Assembly: GCA_021732385.1 (NCBI GenBank)
Contig: JAKFVA010000012.1
Location: 31,463 to 95,462 of the forward strand
From: Burkholderiales bacterium
GTDB lineage: Bacteria > Pseudomonadota > Gammaproteobacteria > Burkholderiales > Burkholderiaceae_C
Direction: 5' to 3'
DNA length: 64,000 nucleotides
Position 1 is the stretch's first letter; each line of letters starts with the position of its first letter. Both the position numbers and the translations under genes were made by a program. Below are positions 42,313 to 52,915 of the stretch, in pieces. A model generated the notes under the pieces. The model was not told the DNA's origin and searched no databases. It saw nothing but the letters and a program-made list of their open reading frames with translations.

Positions 42313-43830
42313 ATGCTGGACGACAATACTTACATGCTGACTGCCACTGCCCTGCCCACACACACCTTGAACTGGCGCAACAGCTTCGCCGCGCTTGGTG
42401 CCAGCTTTGCGACGCGTTTGCTGCCCACTGCCCTGCCGCAACCCTATTGGGTCGGCCACAACTTGGCCATGGCACATGAGCTGGGGCTGGACAGGACCTG
42501 GCTGGCCAGCAATGACGCCTGCCAGGTCTTCACCGGCAACCGGCTGCTGCCCGGCATGCAAAGCCTGGCCAGCGTCTACAGCGGCCACCAGTTTGGTCAA
42601 TGGGCGGGGCAATTGGGCGACGGGCGCGCCATTTTGCTTGGCGAACTGCAAGACCAGCGTGGCCAATGGCAAGAAATTCAGCTCAAGGGCGCGGGCCAAA
42701 CGCCCTACTCCCGCATGGGCGATGGCCGCGCCGTGCTGCGTTCGTCGATTCGGGAATTTTTATGCTCCGAAGCCATGCACGCTTTAGGCATACCCACCAG
42801 CCGGGCCCTGTGCATCACCGGCTCGGATGCGCCTGTCATGCGGGAAGCCCTCGAAACCGCTGCCGTGGTCACGCGCGTGGCACCCAGCTTCATCCGCTTT
42901 GGCCACTTTGAGCATTTCGCCTACACCGGCCAGCAGGCGCAACTCAAGCAGTTGGCCGATTACGTGATTGATGGTTTCTACCCCGCCTGCCGCGAGGCCA
43001 CCAACCCCTATGCCGACCTGCTGCGCAGCGTCACCCTGCGCACTGCCGAATTGATGGCGCGGTGGCAGGCAGCGGGGTTTTGCCACGGCGTCATGAACAC
43101 TGACAACATGAGCATCCTGGGCCTGACGATCGACTACGGCCCGTTTCAGTTTCTCGACGGTTTTAACCCTGGCCACATCTGCAACCACTCCGACACCCAA
43201 GGCCGCTACGCCTATAACCAGCAGCCCAACGTGGCTTTCTGGAACCTGTTTTGTCTGGGCCAGGCGCTGCTGCCACTGGTGGGTGAAACCGACACGGCGC
43301 TGGCCGCCCTGGAGCCCTACAAAACCCGCTACCCCCAGGCCCTGCTTGCCGCCTACCGTGCCAAGTTGGGCCTAACCGACCAGCGCGACAGCGACCACCT
43401 GTTGGTTGAAAGCGTGCTCAAACTACTGGCCAAGGAACACACCGACTACCCGATTTTCTGGCGGCACTTGAGCCAGGCTGTGGCTTCGCAGGTAAAGCAG
43501 GCGGCTAGCACCCACTCTTTTGACGCCGTGCGCGACCTGTTCATTGACCGTGCCCCGTGGGACGCCTGGCTGCCCACCTATCTGGAACGCCTGGCAACCC
43601 GGCCCTTTGCGCAAACCGCCCAGTTGATGCTGCAAAGCAATCCCCGCTATGTGCTGAGGAACCATCTGGGCGAACAAGCCATCCAAAAGGCCAAGTCAAA
43701 AGACTTTTCCATGCTGGCCAACCTGCTGGCCGTGCTGCAATCGCCCTTCGACGAACACCCCGATTTCCAGGCCTGGGCCGGTTTTCCGCCAGACTGGGCC
43801 AGCCAAATCGAAATATCATGCTCTTCCTGA
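42313..43830 (+). CDS. selO: SelO/YdiU protein adenylyltransferase (pseudokinase fold)
   Basis: 505 residues. Kinase-like SelO family: [20 protein letters not shown] (nucleotide-binding region, about 117-136) and the metal/catalytic [20 protein letters not shown] segment near 258-277. Known members transfer AMP to Ser/Thr/Tyr of other proteins in oxidative stress. E. coli YdiU has 478 residues. There is no C-terminal selenocysteine-like motif; the end is EISCSS, containing Cys. It is divergent from the acyl-CoA ligase gene with 98 bases between. Confidence 0.94.
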   Translation: MLDDNTYMLTATALPTHTLNWRNSFAALGASFATRLLPTALPQPYWVGHNLAMAHELGLDRTWLASNDACQVFTGNRLLPGMQSLASVYSGHQFGQWAGQLGDGRAILLGELQDQRGQWQEIQLKGAGQTPYSRMGDGRAVLRSSIREFLCSEAMHALGIPTSRALCITGSDAPVMREALETAAVVTRVAPSFIRFGHFEHFAYTGQQAQLKQLADYVIDGFYPACREATNPYADLLRSVTLRTAELMARWQAAGFCHGVMNTDNMSILGLTIDYGPFQFLDGFNPGHICNHSDTQGRYAYNQQPNVAFWNLFCLGQALLPLVGETDTALAALEPYKTRYPQALLAAYRAKLGLTDQRDSDHLLVESVLKLLAKEHTDYPIFWRHLSQAVASQVKQAASTHSFDAVRDLFIDRAPWDAWLPTYLERLATRPFAQTAQLMLQSNPRYVLRNHLGEQAIQKAKSKDFSMLANLLAVLQSPFDEHPDFQAWAGFPPDWASQIEISCSS

Positions 43831-43892
43831 GCCATTGGCTTGCGCCAATTTGTACGCCACCGAATCGCCCTCCACATTGAAAGCCCGTTCAT

Positions 43893-44315
43893 ATGACCAC
43901 CGCAAAAATCCAGAAAACCGACGACGAATGGCGCGCCCTGCTTCAGGCCAAAGGCGCTGAGCCGCTGGCCTTCCAGGTGACCCGGCATGAAGCCACCGAG
44001 CGGGCCTTCTCCGGCAAGCTAGCTGACCAAAAAGCGGACGGCGTCTACACCTGCATCTGCTGCGACAAACCGCTGTTTTCCGCCAGCACCAAATACGATT
44101 CAGGCACTGGCTGGCCCAGCTACTACATGCCGATTGCGCCTGACGCTGTGGGCACCAAGGTCGATGGTGTGCTGTTCATGAAGCGCACCGAAGTGCATTG
44201 CGCCGACTGCGGGGCCCACCTGGGCCATGTCTTCAACGACGGCCCCAAGCCCACCGGCCTGCGTTACTGCATGAACTCGGCCTCGCTGGCCTTCAAGCCC
44301 GCAGACAAAGCCTAG
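43893..44315 (+). CDS. msrB: peptide-methionine (R)-S-oxide reductase
   Basis: 140 residues. Zinc Cys pairs CICC (near 51) and [12 protein letters not shown] (near 96), and the catalytic Cys in [11 protein letters not shown] near the C-terminus. It reduces methionine-R-sulfoxide in proteins, cytoplasmic type without signal. It follows selO (62 bases), another redox-stress gene, and precedes yciB. Confidence 0.96.
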   Translation: MTTAKIQKTDDEWRALLQAKGAEPLAFQVTRHEATERAFSGKLADQKADGVYTCICCDKPLFSASTKYDSGTGWPSYYMPIAPDAVGTKVDGVLFMKRTEVHCADCGAHLGHVFNDGPKPTGLRYCMNSASLAFKPADKA

Positions 44316-44359
44316 GCCGCCCAGCCAAACCAAGCCATTCAACCCGCCTCCCGCCACGC

Positions 44360-44899
44360 ATGAAAATCCTGCTCGACTTCCTGCCCATTTTGCTGTTTTT
44401 TGGGGCCTACAAGCTCTACGACATTTACGTAGCCACCGCCGTACTGATGGCCGCCACCACGCTGCAAATGACGCTGCTCTACGCCATCGATGGCAAGCTG
44501 CAAACCATGCACAAGATCACGCTGGCGCTGATTCTGGGCTTTGGCACCCTCACCCTGGTGCTGCAAGACGACCGTTTCATCAAGTGGAAGCCTACCGTGC
44601 TCTACACCGCCATGGCACTGGGCCTGGCGTTTGCGCTGTGGTTTTTGAAAAAGAACTTTCTCAAACTGCTGCTAGGCAGCCAGCTCAGCCTGCCCGACGC
44701 CGTGTGGATGCGGCTGAACCTGGCCTGGATTGGTTACTGCATTTTCATGGCGCTGCTCAACGCCTACGTGGCCGCCAGCTACAGCACAGAGCAATGGGTC
44801 AACTTCAAGCTCTGGGGCTATGCGTTTCCGCTGGTGTTTCTGCTATGCCAGGGCATTTACATGGCACGCCACATCCAGAGCGAAAAATCCGACGTATGA
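44360..44899 (+). CDS. yciB: inner membrane septation protein A
   Basis: 179 residues from the ATG at 44360 ([18 protein letters not shown]). Five membrane segments, the N-terminal [20 protein letters not shown] being the family hallmark, and [15 protein letters not shown] near the end. YciB/IspZ proteins interact with elongation and division proteins and affect envelope integrity. The stop overlaps the bolA start (ATGA). Confidence 0.95.
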   Translation: MKILLDFLPILLFFGAYKLYDIYVATAVLMAATTLQMTLLYAIDGKLQTMHKITLALILGFGTLTLVLQDDRFIKWKPTVLYTAMALGLAFALWFLKKNFLKLLLGSQLSLPDAVWMRLNLAWIGYCIFMALLNAYVAASYSTEQWVNFKLWGYAFPLVFLLCQGIYMARHIQSEKSDV

Positions 44900-45177
44900 A
44901 CAGCTTGACCCAAACCCTATTACCCAGCGCAGCTGACCTGCAAGCCAAACTGCAAGCCGAGCTCAAACCCAGCCACCTAGAGGTGATTGACGAGAGCGCG
45001 GCCCATGCGGGCCATGCAGGCGCCAACGCGCAAGGGCATGGCAGCCACTTTCGGGTGCGTATTGCCAGTGAAAACTTTACGGGTTTGACGCGTGTGGCCC
45101 GCCACCGCCTTGTGTATGATGCCCTGCAAGTTTTCATTGACCAGGGTGTGCATGCCATTGCCATCGAAGTGCTTTGA
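44896..45177 (+). CDS. bolA: BolA-family protein
   Basis: 93 residues. The beta-alpha-beta BolA fold has [21 protein letters not shown] with the conserved FxGxxRVxRHR type sequence and LVYDAL following. BolA-like proteins bind monothiol glutaredoxins through Fe-S clusters and affect morphology. The 20-residue N-terminus is helical. Start coupled to yciB. Confidence 0.93.
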   Translation: MNSLTQTLLPSAADLQAKLQAELKPSHLEVIDESAAHAGHAGANAQGHGSHFRVRIASENFTGLTRVARHRLVYDALQVFIDQGVHAIAIEVL

Positions 45178-45268
45178 GAGCAGCGCCGCTTGCCGCATCT
45201 GCATCTATGCTTGTACTTGCGTTTGCCTAAGCCCCGCTTTGTTTGTTTTTAATCCCAGGAATTTCCGC

Positions 45269-46054
45269 ATGAAAAATACCGTTTTGCCCATTGCCGCCGC
45301 CATTGCCTTGCTGGCCGCCACCAGCTTCCCCGCCCTGGCCCAGAATGTCGCCATCGTTAACGGCAAGGCCATCCCCAAGTCGCGGGTGGAAGCACTCTCG
45401 CAGCAAGTGGCCAAGTCGGGCCGCGCGGTTACGCCAGAAATTGAAACCCAGCTCAAGGATGAAGTGGTAGCACGTGAAATTTTTATGCAAGAGGCGCAAA
45501 AACGCGGCCTTGACGCCACCGAAGATTACAAGTCCCAGCTGGAGATAGCCCGCCAGACCATTTTGATTCGCGAGCTGTTTGCCGACTACCAGAAGAAAAA
45601 CCCCGTCACCGACACCGACCTCAAGGCCGAGTACGACAAGCTGGTGGCCAGTGCCGGCGGCAAAGAGTACCGCGTGCGCCATATTCTGGTGGAAAAAGAA
45701 GACCAGGCCAAGACGCTGATTGCCTCGCTCAAGAAAAATGCCAAGTTTGAAGACCTGGCCAAAAAGTCGTCCAAAGACCCCGGCTCGGCAGCCAAGGGCG
45801 GCGACCTCGATTGGGCCAACGCCGGTAGCTATGTCAAGGAATTTTCCGAAGCCATGGTCAAGCTGGGTAAGGGCCAGACCACCGAGACGCCAGTCAAGTC
45901 GCAGTTTGGTTATCACATCATCCGGGTGGACGATGTGCGCCAGGCTCAATTGCCCAAGTTTGACGACGTCAAACCGCAAATTGGCCAGCAGTTGTTGCAG
46001 CAAAAATTGGCCGCCTTCCAGCAAGATTTGCGCAGCAAGGCCAAAGTCGAGTAA
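45269..46054 (+). CDS. periplasmic parvulin-type peptidyl-prolyl isomerase
   Basis: 261 residues from the ATG at 45269. Signal peptide 1-25 (FPALAQNV). SurA/PrsA-like helical N-domain at 30-125, then a PpiC domain at about 128-220 with YRVRHILVEKEDQAKTL and SSKDPGSAAKGGDLDW. The C-terminal tail has KFDDVKPQIGQQLLQQ. It folds periplasmic or outer membrane proteins. Located after bolA (91 bases) and before a strong terminator. Confidence 0.94.
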   Translation: MKNTVLPIAAAIALLAATSFPALAQNVAIVNGKAIPKSRVEALSQQVAKSGRAVTPEIETQLKDEVVAREIFMQEAQKRGLDATEDYKSQLEIARQTILIRELFADYQKKNPVTDTDLKAEYDKLVASAGGKEYRVRHILVEKEDQAKTLIASLKKNAKFEDLAKKSSKDPGSAAKGGDLDWANAGSYVKEFSEAMVKLGKGQTTETPVKSQFGYHIIRVDDVRQAQLPKFDDVKPQIGQQLLQQKLAAFQQDLRSKAKVE

Positions 46055-46071
46055 GCCTCTTTTGCTTTCAC

Positions 46072-46101
46072 AAAAAAGCGCAGCTGGTCTGCGCTTTTTT
46101 T
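46072..46101 (+). terminator. rho-independent terminator, probably bidirectional
   Basis: Stem AAAAAAGCGCAG/CTGCGCTTTTTT with a five-base loop CTGGT. T-rich tract on the right and A-rich on the left, so it can stop transcription from the parvulin gene (+) and from the membrane-protein pair ending at 46121 (-). Confidence 0.9.
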
Positions 46102-46120
46102 GTGAGCCCTGGCGTGTCTG

Positions 46121-46963
46121 TCAAGTGCTGACAGCCCACTTGAGCAGCATCAAGGCACCAATCAGCACCGGCTGGTGCAGCAGGTAATACGCCAAGCTGT
46201 GGCGGCCCAGCCATGACAAGCCGCGCTGAAGCGGCGCAATTAACGAGATTGCTGCAACTGGCGCGGGCGGCCCGCCCGGCGCACTCGTATTCACACCAGC
46301 GCCCAGCCAGTGCGGCCGCCTGCGCAGCAGCCACTGGCCTGCAGCCAGTCCCCACCACAGCACGCCCAACCAAGGCAGTAGCGGCACATAGTCCTCAGTG
46401 TAAGGCTTGGCGCTGATGAGCCCCAGCCAGTTCCAGCCCTTGCCATTCAAAAATGCCAGCTCAGGCCAGGCGCTGTGCGCCGCCAACGCCAGGTATTTCA
46501 GGCTAATTGCTAGCGCGCCACACAACCACAGCCAGCGGCCCCAACCGGCGGTGAGACGCGCCACCAGCAACATCAGCGCAATGCCGTGCAGCACCCCAAA
46601 GTAGATGAACGTTTTGGGGTACATCAGGTACGAGCCCGCACTGACCAGCAACGCCGCCAACGCCACTTGGCTCCAGCGCCACCAAAATCGGCTCGTGAAT
46701 CGGCTACTGAATCGGTTGGTAAAGTGCGCGCCGCCCTGCTCTTGCTCAAGCGCCACGGCCTGCCCCAAGCCCGCGCAAAACAAAAACAGGCTGACGATGG
46801 CGGTGCGCTGCCAGGTCCAGAACGGATCGCGGAAAAAGTTTTCCTGTAGCCAGCCAAAATGGTTGAGGTCAAAGCACAGGTGGTAGGCCGTCATCCACAC
46901 AATGGCCACGCCGCGCAGGGCGTCAAGCCGCTCAAAGCGTTGGGTCCGCGCCCACCGCGTCAT
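46121..46963 (-). CDS. DUF1624/HGSNAT-like membrane protein
   Basis: 280 residues, about seven to eight membrane helices. The N-terminus RLDALRGVAIVWMTAYHLCFDLNHF is the signature of the heparan-alpha-glucosaminide N-acetyltransferase-like (YeiB/DUF1624) group, and GRHSLAYYLLHQPVLIG is near the end. These are membrane acyltransferases; the bacterial substrate is unknown. It overlaps the DoxX gene start by four bases. Confidence 0.88.
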   Translation of the reverse strand: MTRWARTQRFERLDALRGVAIVWMTAYHLCFDLNHFGWLQENFFRDPFWTWQRTAIVSLFLFCAGLGQAVALEQEQGGAHFTNRFSSRFTSRFWWRWSQVALAALLVSAGSYLMYPKTFIYFGVLHGIALMLLVARLTAGWGRWLWLCGALAISLKYLALAAHSAWPELAFLNGKGWNWLGLISAKPYTEDYVPLLPWLGVLWWGLAAGQWLLRRRPHWLGAGVNTSAPGGPPAPVAAISLIAPLQRGLSWLGRHSLAYYLLHQPVLIGALMLLKWAVST

Positions 46964-47397
46964 GGCGCTGGGGGCGTGCTGGAGGATGCGGCTGCCGCGG
47001 TGGAATTGGCCGGTTTGGCGGGCTTGCTTGGCTTGACATCAGGCCGCGTGTGCCAGTAAATCCAGGCCAGCAGCACGCCTTGCAACGGCAGGCGCAGCCA
47101 CAGCACCAGCGGGTCGGCCCACTCAAACTCTTCGGGGTGCAAGGCCATGTGGATGTTGGCCGGAAACACCGCAATTGACAGCACGATCAGTCCCCAAGCC
47201 GCGCGGCGGCTCCACTGCGGCATGATGAGCAACGCTCCCAGAATGATTTCAGCACCGCCGCTGACATACACCAGCGGGATGCGCCAGGCCAGGTAGTCGG
47301 GCATCATGGTCAGGTAAAAAGCCGGCACGCGAAAATGGTTGATGCCGGCAAACAAAAAGAACGCGGCCAACAGCCACAGGGACAATTCTTTCAACAT
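46960..47397 (-). CDS. DoxX family membrane protein
   Basis: 145 residues, four membrane segments. N-terminal LAAFFLFAGINHFRVPAFYL and YVSGGAEIILGALLIMP are DoxX-like. The C-terminal 25 residues are Pro/Ala/Ser-rich and probably disordered. The stop overlaps the ATG of the membrane protein downstream (ATGA, 46960-46963). Upstream (47398-47793, nearly 400 bases) no gene is supported; it holds repeat copy C. Confidence 0.88.
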   Translation of the reverse strand: MLKELSLWLLAAFFLFAGINHFRVPAFYLTMMPDYLAWRIPLVYVSGGAEIILGALLIMPQWSRRAAWGLIVLSIAVFPANIHMALHPEEFEWADPLVLWLRLPLQGVLLAWIYWHTRPDVKPSKPAKPANSTAAAASSSTPPAP

Positions 47398-47554
47398 GGG
47401 CGTGGCTCACGTCCAGGCGCGGGCCGCTTGGCCCAGGCGGTGTTCAGCGAACGTTCATAGCGGGTGTTCATCAATGGCATTCTCGTGTGCATCCCTTGCA
47501 ATTGGCTACCAAGCCGACAAGAAAAAAATACACCTGATTGTTTTGCCATTAAAA

Positions 47555-47778
47555 GTAGAGTAAAAAACGATAGCATTATCCGCACGTATTCACTGGGTAT
47601 AAACCGCTTTTGATGCTTGAAATATGGCGGGATTCTTTAATTTTTGGCTTGACGGACGCTTTTACGGCTTTGTTAGGCGGCTGCAAGCTAAAAATTCAGA
47701 AAAATAGCCATTTTTAAAGGCATAAATCATTGTTCAAGCCAATAGCTGCGTGCGGGTAGCGCTATGGTTTTTTACTAC
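47555..47778. mobile_element. MITE-like terminal-inverted-repeat element, copy C
   Basis: About 224 bases. The left end GTAGAGTAAAAAACGATAGC continues into ATTATCCGCACG; the right end CGTGCGGGTAGCGCTATGG is followed by TTTTTTACTAC. Ends match imperfectly over about 31 bases. Subterminal CACTGGGTAT and CCAATAG mirror each other. The interior is AT-rich with no ORF. The right end is 15 bases from the purL stop; read in the purL direction the element could form a long hairpin with T-runs. Confidence 0.75.
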
Positions 47779-47793
47779 ACTTTCAATAGCATT

Positions 47794-50700
47794 TCAACCC
47801 ACCCAGCGCCGGGCGTTGTGCCATAGCTGCATCCAGGGGCTGTGGCCGCTGGCGTCCAGCGCAGTCCAGCTCATTTGAATGTTGCGGAAAACGCGCTCAG
47901 GGTGCGGCATAAGAGCGGTAAAGCGGCCATCGGGTGTGGTGACGCCGGTCAGCCCGCCGGGGCTGCCATTGGGGTTGGCGGGGTAGCTTTGCGTGGCCTG
48001 GCCGTGGTTGTCAACAAATCGCAAAGTTTGCAAGCCCTGCGCCTGCAATTGCGCCGCGTCGCCGCGCCCGCCCTGCTGCGGGTTGAAGTTGGCAAAACCC
48101 TCGCCATGCGCCACGGCAATGGGCAGGCGGCTGCCAGCCATGCCACGTAAAAACAGGCTGGGTGAATCCAGCACTTCCACCAATGACAAGCGGGATTCAA
48201 AACGCTCGCTGCGGTTGGTGGTAAAGCGCGGCCAGGCACTGGCACCGGGGATCAGGGTGGCGAGTTCGGCAAACATCTGGCAGCCGTTACACACACCCAG
48301 GCCAAAGGTGTCGGTGCGGGCAAAAAATGCCTGGAATTGCGCCGCCAGCAGCGGGTTGAAGGTGATTGAGCGGGCCCAGCCAATGCCTGCGCCCAGCGTG
48401 TCGCCATAGCTGAAGCCGCCACAGGCCACCATGCCGGCAAAGTCGGCCAGCCGGGCACGGCCAGTTTGCAGATCGGTCATGTGCACGTCCACGGCGTCAA
48501 AACCGGCTTCGGTGAAGGCGTAGGCCATTTCCACGTGCGAGTTGACACCCTGCTCGCGCAGGATGGCGACCTTGGGGTGGGCCAGCAGCAGGCCGGGGGC
48601 AGCCACTTGCCCCTGGGGCGTCTGGGGCACTTGAGTTACGTAAGGCGGCAAATGAAAATGCAGGCCGGGGTCAGCAGGCAGACCTGCGGCGGCGTGCTCG
48701 GCATCGGCGCAGGCGGGGTTGTCGCGCTGGCGGGCAATGCGCCAGCTCACGCTGTCCCAGACCTGGTGCAGGTCATGCAGGCTGGCACTGAAAATGGCTT
48801 TGGTGTCGCGCCAGACTTGCAGTTCGCCCTTGCCCACGGCCAGCGCTGACGAATCGGGCCGGGTTTTACCAATGAAGTGGCTGTGTTTGGCCAGGCCGTG
48901 CGCACGCAGGGTTTGCATGACTTGGTTGCGCTCGGCGGTGCGCACTTGCAGCACCACGCCCAGCTCTTCGCTGAACAGGGCTTTGAGCGTCAGCTCGTCG
49001 CGCCGTGCACCCACCTGGTTGGCCCAGTTTTTGCTGTCGCCTACATCCATGCGGCTGTCGGTAATGCCATCGCCCTCAACCAGCAGCATGTCGATATTGA
49101 GCGCCACGCCCACATGCCCGGCAAAAGCCATTTCGGCCACGCAGGCTAGCAGGCCACCGTCGCTGCGGTCGTGGTAGGCCAGGATTTTTTGCTCAAGACG
49201 CAAGGCGTTGATGGCATTGACCAGGTTCACCAGGTCTTGCGGCTCGTGCAGGTCAGGCACTTCATGGCCCACCTGGCCCAGCGTTTGCGCCAGGATGCTG
49301 CTGCCTAGGCGCATGTGGCCGCGGCCCAGGTCAATCAGCACCAGCGTGGTGTCGGGTTCTTGCGCGTTGAGCTGCGGCGTGAGCGTGCCGCGCACGTCAG
49401 CTAGGCTGGCAAAGGCGGTGACGATGAGCGAGACCGGCGAGGTGACTTGTTTACGCTCGCCTGGCAGGCTTGATTTGCTTTCAGCTTGCCACTGCGTGCG
49501 CATGGACAAACTGTCTTTGCCCACCGGAATCGAAATGCCCAGTGCCGGGCACAGTTCCATCCCTACAGCCTTGACCGTGGCGTACAAATCGGCGTCTTCA
49601 CCCGGCTCGCCGCAGGCGGCCATCCAGTTGGCGCTGAGCTTGACGCGCGGCAGTTCTATCGGGGCGGCGAGCAAGTTGGTGATAGCCTCAGCGACTGCCA
49701 TGCGGCCCGAGGCTGCGGCATTCACCAGCGCCAGCGGCGTGCGCTCGCCCATGGCCATGGCTTCGCCAGCAAAGCCACGGAAGTCGGCCAGCGTCACGGC
49801 GCAATCGGCCACCGGCACCTGCCAGGGGCCGACCATCTGGTCGCGGTGGCTCAGGCCGCCCACCGTTCGGTCGCCAATGGTGATGAGAAAGCGCTTGGAC
49901 GCCACCGTGGGGTGCGACAGCACAGCCAGCACGGCGGCTTGCAAATCGGTGCCGCTCAAATCCAGCGCTGCAAACGTGCGCTGCACGCTGGCCACGTCGC
50001 GCAGCATTTTGGGCGGCTTGCCCAGCAGCACATTCAAGGGCATATTGACTGGATTTTCCGCGTTGGAAGCCAGGCTGTCGGCATTGCCATCGGCCAGCAC
50101 CAGCTGGGCAGCTTCGGTTGCCACACCCACCACTGCAAACGGGCAACGCTCGCGCTGGCACAGCGCTTCAAACAGCGCCAGCGAATCGGGCGCAATCGCC
50201 AGCACATAGCGCTCCTGGCTCTCGTTGCACCAAATTTCGGCGGGCGAGAGGCCGCTGGCCTCCAGCGGAACAGCGCGCAAGTCAAAACGGGCGCCGCGAC
50301 CCGCGTCGTTGACCAATTCGGGAAAGGCGTTGGACAGGCCCCCTGCGCCCACATCGTGAATTGCCAAAATGGGGTTGGCCGCTGCACCACCTTCGCCCAA
50401 GGCGAGCTTGAAGCAGTGGTTGATAACCTCTTGCGCGCGCCGCTCGATCTCGGGGTTGCCGCGCTGCACGGAGTCAAAGTCGAGCGCCGCCGCATTGGTG
50501 CCGCTGGCCAGGGACGATGCCGCGCCGCCGCCCATGCCAATGCGCATGCCGGGGCCGCCCAATTGCACCAGCAGGCTGCCCGCCGGGAAAGCAACTTTAT
50601 GCGTCAGCGCCGCGTCGATGGTGCCCAGACCGCCGGCAATCATGATGGGTTTATGGTAGCCGCGCTGCTGGGTCTGCGGCGCGTCGCTGCCCGGCAGCGT

Positions 50701-51990
50701 GAAGCGGGCGCTTTGCTCGTATTCGCGAAAGTAGCCCAGCAAATTAGGGCGGCCAAATTCGTTGTTGAATGCGGCCGCGCCCAATGGGCCCTCGGTCATG
50801 ATTTGCAGCGGGCTGGCAATGTGTTCGGGCTTGCCAAAGCCGCCTTCTGTGTCGTGAAACAGCTTGGAGACGGTAAAGCCGCTCAGACCCGCCTTGGGCT
50901 GCGAGCCGCGGCCGGTCGCGCCTTCGTCACGGATCTCGCCACCTGCGCCAGTGGAGGCACCGGGGAAAGGCGCGATGGCGGTGGGGTGGTTGTGGGTCTC
51001 CACCTTCATCAGTACATGCCGCAGGCTGCTTTGTTTTTGATAGCTGCTGGCACTGGCCTGATCTGCCCTGGAGGCAAAAAAAGCCTCCGCCACATGCCCC
51101 TCCATCACCGAGGCGTTGTCGCTGTAGGCTACCACCGTGTGCTGCGGCGCGCTGGCGTGGGTGTGGCGGATCATGCCAAACAGGCTGCGCTCCTGGGCTT
51201 GGCCGTCTATGGTGAAGCTGGCGTTGAAAATCTTGTGGCGGCAATGCTCGCTGTTGGCCTGGGCAAACATCATCAGCTCGACATCGGTGGGGTTGCGCCC
51301 CAGCTGGGTGAAGGCGCTTTGCAGGTAGTCAATTTCGTCATCAGCCAGGGCCAGGCCAAGCGCTTGGTTGGCGTGCAGCAGCGCACTGCGCCCCTGCGCC
51401 AGCACGTCCACCGTGGCCAATGGCGCGGCCTGCAATGCCGTGAAGAGCTGCTGCGCCGCTTGCAGCTCAAACACGGCGTTTTCCGTCATGCGGTCGTGCA
51501 GCAAAGCGGCGATTTGCTGGCGCTGCGTGGCCCCAATGGCATCGGCTGCGGCTGCCAAGCCCAGCTGCTGCCCGAGCTTGCCAAGCAAACTGGGTGACAG
51601 CTCGATTTGGTATTGCGTCAACCGCTCAATGCGCTGCACGTCCAGGCCGCAATTGCGCGCAATATCAGTGGCCTTGGAGGCCCAGGGCGACACCGTGCCC
51701 AGACGCGGCAACACCGTGAGCGTTAAGGCGGGGGTGGCAACGTGGTTTTGCGCGGGCTCGCCATAGTGCAGCAAGGCGGCCAACTGCGCGTGCGCAGCGG
51801 GTGCCAGGGCCTGGCGCGTGGCGGCCAGGTGCAGGTAACGGCCCGAAATGCCCGAAATACCCGGCACGATGGCCTGCAGGAGCGGCAGCAGTTGCTGGGC
51901 ACGAAAATCGCTCAGGGCATTGATGCCACTGGGGGCGGCGTCAAATGTGGCAATTTGGAGAGTGGGTTTGGAGTGCGGGTGCAGGGTCAC
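47794..51990 (-). CDS. purL: phosphoribosylformylglycinamidine synthase (single chain)
   Basis: 1398 residues from the GTG at 51990, which has AAGG about 7 bases upstream; an ATG at 52014 would add eight residues without a ribosome binding site. FGAM synthase domains in order: N-terminal, two ATP-grasp-like AIRS modules ([19 protein letters not shown] near 331, [14 protein letters not shown] further on) and a C-terminal glutaminase with [12 protein letters not shown] (Cys nucleophile) and HGEGF. Fourth step of purine synthesis. Slightly longer than usual (about 1330); residues about 301-320 come from a repeat-like insert. Confidence 0.97.
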   Translation of the reverse strand: MTLHPHSKPTLQIATFDAAPSGINALSDFRAQQLLPLLQAIVPGISGISGRYLHLAATRQALAPAAHAQLAALLHYGEPAQNHVATPALTLTVLPRLGTVSPWASKATDIARNCGLDVQRIERLTQYQIELSPSLLGKLGQQLGLAAAADAIGATQRQQIAALLHDRMTENAVFELQAAQQLFTALQAAPLATVDVLAQGRSALLHANQALGLALADDEIDYLQSAFTQLGRNPTDVELMMFAQANSEHCRHKIFNASFTIDGQAQERSLFGMIRHTHASAPQHTVVAYSDNASVMEGHVAEAFFASRADQASASSYQKQSSLRHVLMKVETHNHPTAIAPFPGASTGAGGEIRDEGATGRGSQPKAGLSGFTVSKLFHDTEGGFGKPEHIASPLQIMTEGPLGAAAFNNEFGRPNLLGYFREYEQSARFTLPGSDAPQTQQRGYHKPIMIAGGLGTIDAALTHKVAFPAGSLLVQLGGPGMRIGMGGGAASSLASGTNAAALDFDSVQRGNPEIERRAQEVINHCFKLALGEGGAAANPILAIHDVGAGGLSNAFPELVNDAGRGARFDLRAVPLEASGLSPAEIWCNESQERYVLAIAPDSLALFEALCQRERCPFAVVGVATEAAQLVLADGNADSLASNAENPVNMPLNVLLGKPPKMLRDVASVQRTFAALDLSGTDLQAAVLAVLSHPTVASKRFLITIGDRTVGGLSHRDQMVGPWQVPVADCAVTLADFRGFAGEAMAMGERTPLALVNAAASGRMAVAEAITNLLAAPIELPRVKLSANWMAACGEPGEDADLYATVKAVGMELCPALGISIPVGKDSLSMRTQWQAESKSSLPGERKQVTSPVSLIVTAFASLADVRGTLTPQLNAQEPDTTLVLIDLGRGHMRLGSSILAQTLGQVGHEVPDLHEPQDLVNLVNAINALRLEQKILAYHDRSDGGLLACVAEMAFAGHVGVALNIDMLLVEGDGITDSRMDVGDSKNWANQVGARRDELTLKALFSEELGVVLQVRTAERNQVMQTLRAHGLAKHSHFIGKTRPDSSALAVGKGELQVWRDTKAIFSASLHDLHQVWDSVSWRIARQRDNPACADAEHAAAGLPADPGLHFHLPPYVTQVPQTPQGQVAAPGLLLAHPKVAILREQGVNSHVEMAYAFTEAGFDAVDVHMTDLQTGRARLADFAGMVACGGFSYGDTLGAGIGWARSITFNPLLAAQFQAFFARTDTFGLGVCNGCQMFAELATLIPGASAWPRFTTNRSERFESRLSLVEVLDSPSLFLRGMAGSRLPIAVAHGEGFANFNPQQGGRGDAAQLQAQGLQTLRFVDNHGQATQSYPANPNGSPGGLTGVTTPDGRFTALMPHPERVFRNIQMSWTALDASGHSPWMQLWHNARRWVG
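51031..51087. repeat. repeat-like insert inside purL
   Basis: On the + strand TTGTTTTTGATAGCTGCTGG leads to CCCTGGAGGCAAAAAAAGCC, an AT/GC pattern of the Comamonadaceae dispersed-repeat style (ATAGCTGCT, then CCTGGAGGC, then an A/T-run). It lies in frame in purL, just before the [10 protein letters not shown] motif, in a loop whose length varies in PurL proteins. Repeat identity is from memory and needs a genome search. Confidence 0.5.
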
Positions 51991-52047
51991 GGAAAGCCTT
52001 AAGGTGCAGCCCATGATTTTAACGGGCACCAATGGGATAATCGCGCC

Positions 52048-52908
52048 ATGAGCATTACCCTGAAAGACGCGCACGGCATTGCGGGCATGCGCACGGCTTG
52101 CCGGCTGGCCTCGGAGCTGCTGGATTATTTGACGCCACACGTCAAACCCGGCGTCACCACCAACCAGATCGACCAGCTGGCCCACCACTATATGACCCAG
52201 GTGCAGCACACTGTGCCAGCCACGCTGGGCTACACGCCGCCGGGCTACATCCCCTACCCCAAGAGCCTGTGCACCTCGGTCAACCATGTGGTGTGCCATG
52301 GCATTCCCAACGACAAGGCGCTGAAAAAGGGCGACATTGTCAATATCGACGTCACCGTCATCAAGGACGGCTGGCATGGCGATACCAGCCGCATGTTCAT
52401 GGTGGGCGACGTGGGTATAGCCGCCAAGCGCCTGTGCGCGCTGACCTATGACGCCATGTGGCACGGCATTGCCATGGTCAAGCCCGGCGCCTATTTGGGC
52501 GATGTGGGCCACGCCATCCAGCGCTTTGCCGAGGGCCAGGGTTTTTCCATCGTGCGCGAGTTTTGTGGCCACGGCATAGGCCAGGTGTTCCACGAAGAGC
52601 CACAGGTGCTGCACTACGGCAAGCCCGGCACGCTAGATAAACTCCTGCCCGGCATGATTTTCACCATCGAGCCCATGATCAACGCCGGGCGGCGCGACGT
52701 GAAAGAGCTGGGAGATGGCTGGACCATCGTCACCAAAGACCATTCACTGTCAGCCCAGTGGGAACACACGGTGCTGGTTACTGAAACCGGCTACGAGGTG
52801 CTGACGCTGTCCAGCGGCAGCCCGCCACCGCCGGCATTTGTGCAAGCCCAGGCTGCCGGCAGCCTGCCTGCGGCGCTGGCGCAACCCGCATCGCTTGCCC
52901 AGGCTTAA
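52048..52908 (+). CDS. map: methionine aminopeptidase type I
   Basis: 286 residues. Metal ligands in order: [19 protein letters not shown] (two Asp), [14 protein letters not shown] (His), FTIEPMIN (Glu) and [10 protein letters not shown] (Glu). The last 30 residues ([20 protein letters not shown]...) are an Ala/Pro-rich tail beyond the usual end. It removes the initiator Met in the cytosol; def at 55556 supplies the preceding deformylation. It diverges from purL with 57 bases between, which must contain both promoters. Confidence 0.97.
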   Translation: MSITLKDAHGIAGMRTACRLASELLDYLTPHVKPGVTTNQIDQLAHHYMTQVQHTVPATLGYTPPGYIPYPKSLCTSVNHVVCHGIPNDKALKKGDIVNIDVTVIKDGWHGDTSRMFMVGDVGIAAKRLCALTYDAMWHGIAMVKPGAYLGDVGHAIQRFAEGQGFSIVREFCGHGIGQVFHEEPQVLHYGKPGTLDKLLPGMIFTIEPMINAGRRDVKELGDGWTIVTKDHSLSAQWEHTVLVTETGYEVLTLSSGSPPPPAFVQAQAAGSLPAALAQPASLAQA

Positions 52909-52915
52909 AGCGCGC

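Noticed and set aside
40571..42475. Longer start for the acyl-CoA ligase
   Set aside because: The extra 87 residues are Cys/Arg/Trp-rich and overlap the selO coding region; the ATG at 42214 has a good ribosome binding site and the typical N-terminus.
47391..47471. Short ORF (MNTRYERSLNTAWAKRPAPG...) overlapping the DoxX start
   Set aside because: Only 26 residues, low-complexity C-terminus, no ribosome binding site seen and no signal; I could not support it as a gene.
49486..51597. 703-codon open frame on the + strand inside purL
   Set aside because: It is antisense to the well-supported purL and its translation is rich in His, Arg and Gly without any domain. Long antisense frames are expected opposite GC-rich genes.
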